IMG/VR virus record: IMGVR_UViG_3300033981_000431
Location: 1-39,929 of that record
DNA length: 39,929 nt
Reading direction: 5' to 3' (one strand)
Source of the DNA: a virus
Of the stretch, positions 9,131-17,531 are shown piece by piece; position 1 is the first letter of the stretch, and each line of letters starts with the position of its first letter. The notes below the pieces were generated by a model. The model saw only the letters and a list, made by a program, of their open reading frames with translations, ran no database searches and was not told the origin of the DNA. The position numbers and the translations under genes were made by a program.

Positions 9131-11875
9131 TCAACGAAGATATTTGCGGGCAGCCTTTTGCACCTCTGGCTTCTGGGCCTGGCTTCCGCCTGGCAACGAC
9201 GGCCACGTGTTGCGCAGGAGCCGGTCTGCTTCGTCGTAACGACCGGCCTGGATCGCCGCGTAAGCCTTCTTGTTGTAAGTGCGAATCCAAGCAGCTGACG
9301 CTTTTGCGGACCTGTTGTAATCCGGGTCCCGTGGATCAATGCCACCTGATGCCGCGATGGCTTCCTTGGCAAAGGGCGGGAACGCTTGGAAATAGCCACG
9401 GCCGGCTGACCCTTTGGCGTTGGGGATGTTGCGGATTCTGGTTTCGATGTAGGCCAAGCGCTTCATGTAACCGTCGACCCTGGCCTGTGGAGTGACGGTC
9501 GACTGGGTCCTGGCAGCAACCACTGGCCGCATTGTGGCCGCGACGGTTGGTGCAGCTGCAGCCGGTGGCACCAGCAAGTTGCCCAGGGCACCAGCAACAA
9601 TTTGGATGCCAGCTAAGGCGTTGTTTTGCTGGGGACTCGCCCGACGTGCAGGTGTTGCCCTTGAAATGTCCTGGCCGTCCAGGGCCTGGATCTTCTGACG
9701 CTCGTTTTCCGGCACATCAATGCCAAGCAATTTGAATTGATTCAAAATCACCTCAGACGGCTTCTGACCACCAGTGCCTGTCGTCAACACCTTCATCAAG
9801 GTCCTGAAGTTCTGGCTGGCATTGCCGTTGAGCAAGGCCGTGACGTCGCGGTCCCAGGACTCAAGCTTCATCAACGGACGGACCTTGGCACTGGACCGCA
9901 GTTGGTTGGCTTCCCGGGGGGCAATAGTGCCGCGGCTCCAGTTGCCGGTGTTCTTCCGAATCAACTCGGTGGTGTTGTCGTAGGTGGGGGCCTGGGTGCC
10001 ACCGACGTCCTCACGCTTGCGGAGACCAAAGTTGCTGTTGGCCCACAGCTGATTCAGTGCCTGCACCGGATCCTTTCCATCCTTAATGGCTTGGTACACG
10101 ACTTCGTGAGACCTGCGACGTGCGTCGTCTCGGAACTTGTACAGGGCCTGGGACTCAAACGACGTGACGGTGGAATCGCCGTAGGAGTTAGGGCTGCCGA
10201 TGTACAGCTCCCAGTCCTTGGTCTTGTCGTCGATGCGCTTGTTGATGTCCTTGTCGTAGGTCCGCACCTCCTTGGAGCCCTGGGCCGACAGCGTGGTCTG
10301 GATGCTGATGGCCGTTGCGCTGGTGATCCGGCCAGCATCTAGGTCCGCCTGCAGTTGAGCTGTCAACCTGTTGCGGGCAGCCTCGTCGCCAACTGTATTG
10401 GCCAGCTGCTGGGTGTACCACAAGGCCCGTTGCTCCTGGACCGGCTTGACAAAAGTCTCAGTGAACTGACGCTCGGACGCATCAAGCTGCGAGAACATGG
10501 CTGCCCGCTTGATGCCGTCAGGTTCAACAGCCGCCCGATTCCGCTCGGCCTGGAAGAAGGCCTTGATGGCAGCCGGATCAGAACGACGCCCCTCCGGCAA
10601 GGCTGCGGCCAGTCGGGTGTCGTAGGCCTGCTGCTCCTGGATGCCAGCCATTTGGGACTGCTGGGTGTTGTCTTGGATCAGGCTGGCGTTGGCCTTGGCC
10701 GCCAGTTGGTCATAAAGGGCCGGGCCGCCCAACGTGTTGACAAGGCGCAGGGATTCGTTTGGGGTCCCGTCCGCCTTGACTCGCTGGTCGATAGGGCCAG
10801 TCATCACCCCGCCCAGGGGTCTCAACAAAATGTTTACAGAGATATAAGCGCCTCGTTGCTTTACGGCTGCAAGGGCTTGTGTCATAAACCGCTCCGGATA
10901 TTTGTCCCTCAGATCCGCCTTCTGCTCCTCGGTCAAGGGCAGGTAATTGATCGCCTCTATGTCGGACTGGATCTTGCGAGTCGCGATCTCCCTAGCCTCG
11001 TCCGGCGACATGCCGTTGACAATGTTGGCGACGTACTCCTGAGCGCCGGCCTGCTGGTTGTAAGTGATCTGCTCGGTAAGCCTTATGGCTTGGTTCGTGT
11101 TGTACCTTTTCCGCTGGACTTGGCGGGCCTGAAGCTGCGCTTGGATGATGACGCCTTGGTTCTTGGCGTAGCCCTGGGGCGACATCTGCCCACCAGCAAA
11201 CAGCAGGTCAGATTCGTACTCCAAATACGTGGGGTCCTCGGGCGACAACGTCTTGATGTCGACGTTCGTGCCATCCGCTTTCTTGATGACGGAGGTGTTG
11301 GCGATGAGGTCCGGCAAGCTCAGGGCCGCGTTCTGGATTGCGTTCTGTTCAACGGAGCGCTCCAGCCAGTATTTGCCAACCGAGGAGTTCTGTTTCTCTC
11401 GGACAACCTGCAGCATGCGGGCTGCATCTGGGTTCCCCAGGGCCGCAGCTTTCTCCAGGTTGGCAGCCAGGTCGGCAATGCCACGGGCTGGACCAAACCT
11501 GCTGGCTTGGCCAACAAGGGCCCCAGTGGCTGCCTCTTGCCTCTTGTCCTCTTCTTTCTTGTTGGCGAGCCATGTCTCACCAAAGTTCTGCAGGGTGGAG
11601 CTGAACCCACCCAGGGCCTTGGACAGGTTCGCCAGATCCTGACCGGGATTCGGCAGATCCGGTGGCGCAAAGAGCTTGGGAGGTCCACCCAGCGTTGGTG
11701 CCCCAACCCGCTGGAACGTATCGACGGGTGTCGCCCGTGGTTGCAGGGACGGGGCATTGATTGAGCCCTGGGCCAAGGCGCCACCAGATGCGTCCGTGGG
11801 TATGCCGCCCAGGAGTTGAGCCGCCGACGCACGGCTGGCTTCGCCGTAGGACTGACCGGTTGATAGACGTGCCAT
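9131..11875 (-). CDS. Internal virion protein, gp15-like, with C-terminal lysozyme-like domain
   Basis: This 914-residue protein occupies the gp15 position between the gp14-like and gp16-like genes. The N-terminal 100 residues are Pro/Gly/Ala-rich. The middle is mostly helical, rich in Q, A, D and R, as in T7 gp15 core proteins. The last 120 residues form a muralytic domain resembling lambda-type lysozyme/transglycosylase. Evidence is LAYIETR with candidate catalytic E811, then SAGRGYFQ, then a terminal WPSLPGGS near 891-898, which echoes the WASLPG motif of that family. Likely role: part of the ejected core that opens a peptidoglycan hole and extends the DNA channel. In T7 the muralytic domain is in gp16 instead. 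A 54-nt gap to the next gene holds nothing recognisable. Confidence 0.85.
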   Translation of the reverse strand: MARLSTGQSYGEASRASAAQLLGGIPTDASGGALAQGSINAPSLQPRATPVDTFQRVGAPTLGGPPKLFAPPDLPNPGQDLANLSKALGGFSSTLQNFGETWLANKKEEDKRQEAATGALVGQASRFGPARGIADLAANLEKAAALGNPDAARMLQVVREKQNSSVGKYWLERSVEQNAIQNAALSLPDLIANTSVIKKADGTNVDIKTLSPEDPTYLEYESDLLFAGGQMSPQGYAKNQGVIIQAQLQARQVQRKRYNTNQAIRLTEQITYNQQAGAQEYVANIVNGMSPDEAREIATRKIQSDIEAINYLPLTEEQKADLRDKYPERFMTQALAAVKQRGAYISVNILLRPLGGVMTGPIDQRVKADGTPNESLRLVNTLGGPALYDQLAAKANASLIQDNTQQSQMAGIQEQQAYDTRLAAALPEGRRSDPAAIKAFFQAERNRAAVEPDGIKRAAMFSQLDASERQFTETFVKPVQEQRALWYTQQLANTVGDEAARNRLTAQLQADLDAGRITSATAISIQTTLSAQGSKEVRTYDKDINKRIDDKTKDWELYIGSPNSYGDSTVTSFESQALYKFRDDARRRSHEVVYQAIKDGKDPVQALNQLWANSNFGLRKREDVGGTQAPTYDNTTELIRKNTGNWSRGTIAPREANQLRSSAKVRPLMKLESWDRDVTALLNGNASQNFRTLMKVLTTGTGGQKPSEVILNQFKLLGIDVPENERQKIQALDGQDISRATPARRASPQQNNALAGIQIVAGALGNLLVPPAAAAPTVAATMRPVVAARTQSTVTPQARVDGYMKRLAYIETRIRNIPNAKGSAGRGYFQAFPPFAKEAIAASGGIDPRDPDYNRSAKASAAWIRTYNKKAYAAIQAGRYDEADRLLRNTWPSLPGGSQAQKPEVQKAARKYLR

Positions 11876-11878
11876 GGG

Positions 11879-12583
11879 TTATTCCCTCTTGAAGCCCCAG
11901 TAATTTGTTTTGAGGCCAGCCCCTTTCATGGACGAAGCCGTGCTTATGCCAGTCTGGACGCCACCGATGGCAGCACTGGCCCCCTGCAACAAGAACGGCG
12001 CCATGCTTGGCGCCTTCTGGTACAAGGGTTCCAGTGGATCCAACACCGGCTGCTGGATGTACGGCTGCTGGCTGGCGATCCGGGATCCACGTTCAGCCGC
12101 AACCCCTTGTTTCTGGAGCTGGACTTGGGTGCCAGTGAACGCCAGGTTCTGGCTGGTGGCGTAGTCGAACTGGGCTTGTTGCCGGTAAAAGTCAGCCACT
12201 AGGTTGTCGACAGTGTTACCCAAGCGGCCGGAGGCAATGATCTCGCCTCGGGCCTTGGTCCCCGCGATGGCGCCCTTCTGCGTCTCCTGACTCGCAGCTG
12301 CCTGCTCCTGCATCAGCCGGGAGTTGAGGGCTGCGATGTCGTTGGCGTAAGCGTTGTCGGCCATCAAGCGATTGATCCGCATCAGCTCTTCCTGCTGATT
12401 GGCCCGCATCTGCTCAAAGTTCCGAGTGGAACCGGCCTGCATCTGCTGAAACGCAAAGTTTTGCTGGGCTTGGGCATTGGCGAAATTAACCTGCTGCTGC
12501 GCGGCCTGGGCGCCAGCCACCGCCTGGCCAATGCCAAGGCCGGCGCTGACGACGCCCATGATGATTGGGATTGGTCCGCACAT
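11879..12583 (-). CDS. Internal virion protein, gp14-like
   Basis: This 234-residue protein starts with a hydrophobic segment (PIPIIMGVVSAGLGIGQAVAG, residues about 4-24), followed by a long Q/A/N-rich helix. It ends with a Gly/Ala-rich stretch and NYWGFKRE. Its size, the order between gp13- and gp15-like genes, and the N-terminal membrane segment plus Gln-rich helix fit the internal virion protein B (gp14) of T7-like phages. That protein is ejected first and forms the outer-membrane part of the channel. It lies only 3 nt from the next gene. Confidence 0.85.
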   Translation of the reverse strand: MCGPIPIIMGVVSAGLGIGQAVAGAQAAQQQVNFANAQAQQNFAFQQMQAGSTRNFEQMRANQQEELMRINRLMADNAYANDIAALNSRLMQEQAAASQETQKGAIAGTKARGEIIASGRLGNTVDNLVADFYRQQAQFDYATSQNLAFTGTQVQLQKQGVAAERGSRIASQQPYIQQPVLDPLEPLYQKAPSMAPFLLQGASAAIGGVQTGISTASSMKGAGLKTNYWGFKRE

Positions 12584-12587
12584 AGCT

Positions 12588-13055
12588 CTAGATCCTCACG
12601 AACTCATGGAACAGCCGACCTTCTGTTCCGAATCTGGGGTGCGACGAGATGAAGGTAAACCCCATCCACCGCAACCACTTGATATGCACCACGTTACGGG
12701 CATCTGCGAAATTGAAAAGGACCTTGTACCGGCGCTGCACCCGATCCAAGTGGTCCCTGGCTTCCCGTAGGAACCGCATGGAGTTCAGGCGATCGCGCAC
12801 CAGGTCATCGGTGCATAGCATCCAGATGGTGCCCAGGTCGTCTCGTTGCGGAACGACGCCCCACATGCCCATGGGCCTGCCGTCCCGCCCGATCATGGTC
12901 ATGCAGGGGTCCCCGGCAAAAAAGCTGTGCAGCAGGGACTCCTGGGGAGCGTGACCAGAGAACGCCCGCACCTCGGCCACGTCCTCGTCCCGCATGAACT
13001 CGGCCACATACGGAATATCGGCAACCCTGGTGGGCCTGGTGTACGCAGATGTCAC
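12588..13055 (-). CDS. gp13-like virion assembly protein (GNAT-fold)
   Basis: This is a protein of about 155 residues downstream of tail tube B. The sequence has GNAT acetyltransferase-like features: an N-terminal DIPYVAEFMRDEDVAEV helix, a central PMGMWGVVP strand region, and a late RNVVHIKWLRWMGFTF segment. It matches the gp13-type proteins of T7-like phages, which are needed for virion morphogenesis. I chose the GTG at 13055 because it overlaps the tail tube B stop as GTGA and puts the family's N-terminal helix at the start. An ATG at 13091 would add 12 residues with a 40-nt overlap and no ribosome site. Catalysis as an acetyltransferase is not supported. Confidence 0.8.
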   Translation of the reverse strand: MTSAYTRPTRVADIPYVAEFMRDEDVAEVRAFSGHAPQESLLHSFFAGDPCMTMIGRDGRPMGMWGVVPQRDDLGTIWMLCTDDLVRDRLNSMRFLREARDHLDRVQRRYKVLFNFADARNVVHIKWLRWMGFTFISSHPRFGTEGRLFHEFVRI

Positions 13056-15703
13056 AGACGCGCAGCTCGAGTGTGGTACCAACCTTCCCATTCTGCGGAC
13101 TGAAGGCGACAGGGCAGCGGTGAGGAGCTGGTGATCTCGATCTTGGCCTCGATGTTCTGAGCCATGACCGGCACCCGGAACTTGGAAGTGCGGAGAGCCA
13201 GCTCGCCCAGGCTGACCTCCTGGTCCCCAATCTCAAAGCCGGTGTACGGGTAGGTCTGGGTGTCCCGGCCGCGGGGGGTGACCTTGATGCTGAACGACGA
13301 CGACTTGTCGAACAGCATGGTCCAGGTGCGGAGCTGCAGCTTGGGTCCTGCAATCACAGCCATGCCACCACCGGGGGGCTGCTCCTTCAGGTACTGGGTG
13401 CTGAACTCGTACAGCATGTCGTACAGCTCACCCACGAAGAACTCAGCGCCAGTCAAGTCCCCACGGACCGTGAGGGTGCCGTTGCCACCGGCTCCACCAG
13501 CTGCAGTGGACGACAGGACCTGAACGACCTGGCCGTGCTGCAGGGTGTTGCCAGCAAAGAACCGGCCAACCACGGCCATGTTGCTGGTGCTGGTGTTGAT
13601 GGGGTACGGCAGGGTAATGGTGCTCTGGACATCGAGACCACTCGGCGTCGTCAACGCCACGGAGCAGCTGGCCTCCGTGGTCTTGCGGTCCAACAGCATC
13701 TCCACCGTCGTGCCGGCGTCCACAGCGTCCGGGTGAGTGACAATGCGCTCCAAGTACACGGCATCGGAATACTGGACCACGGCATATAGATCGCTTTCGA
13801 TTAGGTCTATGCCAATGACGCTCTTGCCGGCGTTGAACTCCCAGTAACCCCAGGCGCTTTGCAGCTTGTTGTCCCCCTGGAACAGGAACTTGTAGAGGTA
13901 GATGCGCCTGGGCTGGCTCTTGGACACGGCATAGATCGCCTCCTCCGCTGCTGTCGCAATCAAGTTCGACAGGTCTGATGGCAAGAACCGTGGCACCGCT
14001 GCCGTCACTTCCTCCGACGTGGGCACCGGGCCTGATGCGTCCGGCAAGAAGAACTCCCTCAGCCCCCCGTACTCGCCTCTGGGCACAGGGAAGTACATGG
14101 TGCGACCCACGATCACCGGGTCCACCGCTTGGCTCATCTCAAACGCTGTGATCTGGGTGATGGTCGCGGTCTTAGGTGTCAACGACGCAGCGATTGCATT
14201 GCCACCACTCAACCGGAATTGCCCGTTGCGACTGAAGACCAGCAGCACGTCAGCAAAGGCCAGGCTCGACGTCAGCAGGTTGATTTTTCTGCTGCCGGCA
14301 CTGAGATCAATGGGGTCGGAGTCGACCACGGTCTGCACGGACTCGGGCCAGAACCTGTCGTACGCATCAGCTGCCGACAGGATGACGTTCTCATCAGCCA
14401 ACAACGCCAGTCGGTTGCGGAACAGGTTGACGTTCTGGATCGTGGACCCAACAAAGCTCGGGTTCGGTGCGGTGATGGCGTCACCAGCCACCCGGCCGGA
14501 CCACGTGAACTTCCGAAACGTGAAGGTGCCGTCGGTTTCTCGCACCAACACGTGCGGCATGGTTGTCGCATCGAACAGGTACTGGATGGCAGGGGCCACG
14601 GTCTCTTGCCAAATGCCATGGCCAAAGCCAGAGCCCGCGTTGGCCACAAACTTCACGTAGTAGTCGTCGGCGCCAGTGGCCGCGGCCCCCGTGATCTCAA
14701 CGATGAACCCGTGCTCAGCGGTGACGGGCAGGTCGCTGATGCTGTCGATGGTTCCCTTGATGGCGACAGTGGCCAGGCCGGTCTTGGTGTCGGTGGAGCT
14801 CAACGTGTAATCGGTCCCGTCGTTCTTGGCGATCCGCACGACGTACTGGCCGGTGCCGTTGGTAACGGTGAACGTGCCGCCCAGTGCTGTGGCCAAGGCG
14901 GTCCTCAGGGCCGCAGCGATCTCAACTGTGCTTGGGCTGTAGTTCGGCTCATGCACCATGGTGGCGGTGCCCGACGTGGTGCCAGAGCTGGTGTCCGTGT
15001 AGGTGAATGTGTCGACGCCAGTGACCGTGACCGTAAACGTGCCTGACGTTCCGTTGCCGGTAACGATGGTCATGTCCACCTGGTCTCCAGTGACCAGGCC
15101 GTGGGCCGTAGCCGTCACCGTTACGGTGCTGCCGCTCCTGGTGTACGAAGACGCGATGCGTTTGCCACCTGCTGGCAGCGTCGTGTACGAGACCGTGGTG
15201 GAATTGACGGTGATGCTGTACGTGGTGGCGTACTCAGCGGACCGGATAAACACCATGCTCTTGGTGCCCCAGGTGGGCGACGTCGTGGCTGCCATGGCCA
15301 CCGTCTTTTCCCGGTTCACGATGAACGTGTAGTCGGCCACCGAGGCCACTCGGAACACGGCACTGGGTTCGCCAGTGATGTTGAGATACGACGTGCCGTC
15401 AGGCTTGGCCACCGTCTTGACAGAACCATCCAGGCCAAAGACTTTGATGTCGTTGTCCAGGATCAAAACCAGGTACCGGATGGCGCCATCCCTGTCGACG
15501 ATGGTCGTGAATGGGCGGCTGGAGCCAGCTGATCCCGAGAACAGCTTGGCCACGTGTTGAGCTGGTGGTCGCTTCTTCAGCCCTTCCACGGGGCTGGGCA
15601 TGCAGTTGACCATTTGCTCGCATTGGGACGCCAGTCGCAAGGCCGCTGGTTGCTGACTGACCCCGTTGATCAGGTTGGGTATAGAGCTACTGATCAGAGG
15701 CAT
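13052..15703 (-). CDS. Tail tubular protein B (gp12-like nozzle)
   Basis: This 883-residue protein begins MPLISSSIPNLINGVSQQPA, the signature start of T7 gp12-family nozzle proteins, with RPPAQHVAKLF soon after. Length (T7 gp12 is about 794), order after tail tube A, and mixed beta-strand composition all agree. The middle (residues about 180-250) is a Thr/Val/Gly-rich insert (VTVTATAHGLVTGDQVDMTI), probably an inserted Ig-like or beta-sandwich decoration. It forms the distal tail nozzle and fibre-attachment surface. It starts 3 nt after the tail tube A stop. Confidence 0.95.
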   Translation of the reverse strand: MPLISSSIPNLINGVSQQPAALRLASQCEQMVNCMPSPVEGLKKRPPAQHVAKLFSGSAGSSRPFTTIVDRDGAIRYLVLILDNDIKVFGLDGSVKTVAKPDGTSYLNITGEPSAVFRVASVADYTFIVNREKTVAMAATTSPTWGTKSMVFIRSAEYATTYSITVNSTTVSYTTLPAGGKRIASSYTRSGSTVTVTATAHGLVTGDQVDMTIVTGNGTSGTFTVTVTGVDTFTYTDTSSGTTSGTATMVHEPNYSPSTVEIAAALRTALATALGGTFTVTNGTGQYVVRIAKNDGTDYTLSSTDTKTGLATVAIKGTIDSISDLPVTAEHGFIVEITGAAATGADDYYVKFVANAGSGFGHGIWQETVAPAIQYLFDATTMPHVLVRETDGTFTFRKFTWSGRVAGDAITAPNPSFVGSTIQNVNLFRNRLALLADENVILSAADAYDRFWPESVQTVVDSDPIDLSAGSRKINLLTSSLAFADVLLVFSRNGQFRLSGGNAIAASLTPKTATITQITAFEMSQAVDPVIVGRTMYFPVPRGEYGGLREFFLPDASGPVPTSEEVTAAVPRFLPSDLSNLIATAAEEAIYAVSKSQPRRIYLYKFLFQGDNKLQSAWGYWEFNAGKSVIGIDLIESDLYAVVQYSDAVYLERIVTHPDAVDAGTTVEMLLDRKTTEASCSVALTTPSGLDVQSTITLPYPINTSTSNMAVVGRFFAGNTLQHGQVVQVLSSTAAGGAGGNGTLTVRGDLTGAEFFVGELYDMLYEFSTQYLKEQPPGGGMAVIAGPKLQLRTWTMLFDKSSSFSIKVTPRGRDTQTYPYTGFEIGDQEVSLGELALRTSKFRVPVMAQNIEAKIEITSSSPLPCRLQSAEWEGWYHTRAARL

Positions 15704-15706
15704 GAC

Positions 15707-16315
15707 TTAGCGGCGCAGGGCCCAGGCGGGCTTGTACGTCATGAAAACATCAGTGTGGTTGGGATTGCCACGCAGCCAGTTGTGCTCGCCCCGGGTCGCC
15801 TCCTCCTCCATGAACTGGCTACGGGCTTCGGCTTCGGCAGCAGCGTTGATCTTTGACAGATCAGCTGAGCCCAGAATCGCTTCCTGCAACTGACGGCCAG
15901 CCTTGATCGTGAAGTATTGGTGGGCGTACTCAGGCACCTCGTCCCACTCCAGGATGTAGGTGACGTCAGCACGCAGGTCTTCGTCAAACTCGTAGCTGCC
16001 GGCCCGCCGGTCGTACAGCCTGGCCCCGCGCTGGATGACGTCGACGTCTGGGTAGGAGTAGGGGTCAACCTTGACCCGGCTGACATTGGCGCCAACACTG
16101 ATCTCAGACGTCACGGCGTCCCGCATCAGCAGGCGCTCGTAGTCGGTGTTGAACGACCAGCCCTCTGACTGAACCTTGCGGCTGGTGTCGTTCAGCATGT
16201 CTTGCGCTTGCTGGGCCAGGCCGAACTGCCCATCAAGGCCATTGACCGGTGCTTCACCAAGCATCTGCAGCACCCGGTTCACGGCTTCCAAGAACGTGGT
16301 GCGAGCAAGGGCCAT
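15707..16315 (-). CDS. Tail tubular protein A (gp11-like adaptor)
   Basis: This 202-residue protein starts at the ATG at 16315, with GGAGG 6 nt upstream. MALARTTFLEAVNRVLQMLG and a GLDGQFGLAQQAQDMLNDTSRKVQ region are typical of gp11-family adaptors that join the portal to the nozzle. T7 gp11 is 196 aa. An in-frame start further upstream at 16357 would run through the capsid terminator and is rejected. The RBS sits in the 3' flank of that terminator, so expression depends on read-through. Confidence 0.94.
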   Translation of the reverse strand: MALARTTFLEAVNRVLQMLGEAPVNGLDGQFGLAQQAQDMLNDTSRKVQSEGWSFNTDYERLLMRDAVTSEISVGANVSRVKVDPYSYPDVDVIQRGARLYDRRAGSYEFDEDLRADVTYILEWDEVPEYAHQYFTIKAGRQLQEAILGSADLSKINAAAEAEARSQFMEEEATRGEHNWLRGNPNHTDVFMTYKPAWALRR

Positions 16316-16328
16316 GGGAAACCTCCAG

Positions 16329-16355
16329 AAAAAAAGGGGGGACCGGAGTCCCCCC
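16329..16355 (-). terminator. Rho-independent terminator after the major capsid gene
   Basis: On the minus strand a perfect GC hairpin, GGGGGGAC/TCCG/GTCCCCCC-type, is followed directly by seven T. It starts 11 nt after the capsid stop and lies before the tail tube A RBS, the same place as T-phi in T7. Confidence 0.93.
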
Positions 16356-16366
16356 ATATTGGACCG

Positions 16367-17350
16367 TCAGCTGGTGGCGGTGTAGATCTCGATCGCGCAA
16401 TCGGGACGCAGGATCCCGGTGCCCAGGGCCATCGAGGCAACCATGAAGGTGCCTTGCCACAGGGCATGCACGTCAGCGCCGGTCTGCTCCATCTTGAGAT
16501 CCATCAGCTTCACGGTGCCGACGGCTTGCTTGTTGAAAGCAAGGGCGACGGAATCCGTGAAGTTGGCGGCGTAGTCGTTCTGCTCCCCGGTGGCCGCAGA
16601 GCGGTTGGTGGTAGGGAGGTGGTTCGACTTCAGGATGGTGATGCCAGCAACCTTCAGCACGGTGCCGTCGGAGTACGCACCAGCGCCGCCCCAGTCGCGG
16701 TTGATCACGTCGGTGGTCTGGACGAGCTTGTAGTACTCGGCCGGAGCCAGGACGCAGTAGCGATCCATCTCGGGCAAGTTGTTCTCATCCATCCGCTGGG
16801 CAGCGGAGAAGAGAGCGGTGGCCAGCTGGGCACCAGTGATGGCAGCCTTGCTGGTGGCGATGATCTTGATGCGGGTGCCGCCGGGCAGGTCGGTGTTGAA
16901 GTTGGTGGCGGTACGTGCAGCCTTGGCGATCGTTGCCGCAATGTTGCGGTCAAAGGTGTACGCCAGGGCGTTGCCCATCTCCGCAGAGTACGGAGAGCGC
17001 ACGTCCCAGTGGTTCTTGGCCTCGTCGATGTCGGCAACAAACACGTTGGACACGAGCTTGTCGTCGATCTTGATGACAGCCTCAGCGTTCTTCACTGCGG
17101 TGCCCGTCAGCATGGTGCCGGGGGTGTGGTACGCAGCGGAATTCAGACCCACGATCGGGAATGAAGCTGACTTGCCGCTGGAGATGGTGCGGACAGTGTG
17201 CAGAGGCTCAAAGATGGTGGCCTTACGGAACGCGGTGAGAACCTCACCGGCCCAGACCTGAAGGAACAGGGCGTTGTCACCGGCCCAGGTGCCACCACCT
17301 GCAGCGTTAACAAGGCCAAGACGTGAAGCGGTAAAATCGGGGGCTGCCAT
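16367..17350 (-). CDS. Major capsid protein (gp10-like)
   Basis: This 327-residue protein has the HK97-fold capsid pattern of T7-like phages. It has an N-terminal arm (DFTASRLGLVNAAGG), an AGDNALFLQVWAGEVLTAF helix, a long LTGTAVKNAEAVIKIDD strand, a DIDEAKNHWDVRSPYS spine, and the late LNHxx-like NRDWGGAGAYSDG loop. The start is the ATG at 17350, with AGGAG 8 nt upstream. The frame is open to 17401, but those codons lie in the leader and look non-coding. Terminators on both sides isolate this gene as its own transcript. No frameshift product (gp10B-like) is evident. Confidence 0.95.
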   Translation of the reverse strand: MAAPDFTASRLGLVNAAGGGTWAGDNALFLQVWAGEVLTAFRKATIFEPLHTVRTISSGKSASFPIVGLNSAAYHTPGTMLTGTAVKNAEAVIKIDDKLVSNVFVADIDEAKNHWDVRSPYSAEMGNALAYTFDRNIAATIAKAARTATNFNTDLPGGTRIKIIATSKAAITGAQLATALFSAAQRMDENNLPEMDRYCVLAPAEYYKLVQTTDVINRDWGGAGAYSDGTVLKVAGITILKSNHLPTTNRSAATGEQNDYAANFTDSVALAFNKQAVGTVKLMDLKMEQTGADVHALWQGTFMVASMALGTGILRPDCAIEIYTATS

Positions 17351-17488
17351 TGCTGGGCTCCTAGGAAAGGGTTGGGGGTTACCCCGACGCCGGGCTCCCA
17401 TTCACGACCGGGTGTCCACCGCAGTGGGCCGTCGAGGATTTGTGAGTGGGTCTAGGTGTAATCAGTGTACGGATAAATGCAAGCCATG
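17351..17488 (-). promoter_or_regulatory. Capsid-gene leader, presumed to contain its promoter
   Basis: This 138-nt non-coding leader lies between the scaffold-side terminator and the capsid ATG. It contains small hairpins (GGGG-TAA-CCCC and CCAC/GTGG types) and the capsid RBS. A segment GACCCACTCAC about 90 nt before the ATG resembles GACCCGGCTCGC at the early promoter candidate. No convincing sigma70 -35/-10 pair was found. A promoter is inferred mainly because a terminator stands upstream. Confidence 0.4.
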
Positions 17489-17514
17489 AAAAAGCCCCCC
17501 ATTGGAATGGAGGG
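17489..17514 (-). terminator. Rho-independent terminator between scaffold and capsid genes
   Basis: The minus strand forms CCCTCCATT/CC/AATGGGGGG, nine pairs with one G-U, then C and five T. It begins 18 nt after the scaffold stop codon. Confidence 0.8.
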
Positions 17515-17531
17515 CCCGGACAACCTGACGA

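Noticed and set aside
10355-11764. Plus-strand open frame of about 470 codons opposite the gp15-like gene
   Set aside because: Antisense shadow of a high-GC gene: Leu/Gly/Arg-rich translation with no recognisable fold and isolated on the wrong strand.
16316-16357. N-terminal extension of tail tube A to an upstream in-frame start
   Set aside because: It would translate through the capsid terminator hairpin and bypass the good GGAGG-ATG start; the extension is not like the family.
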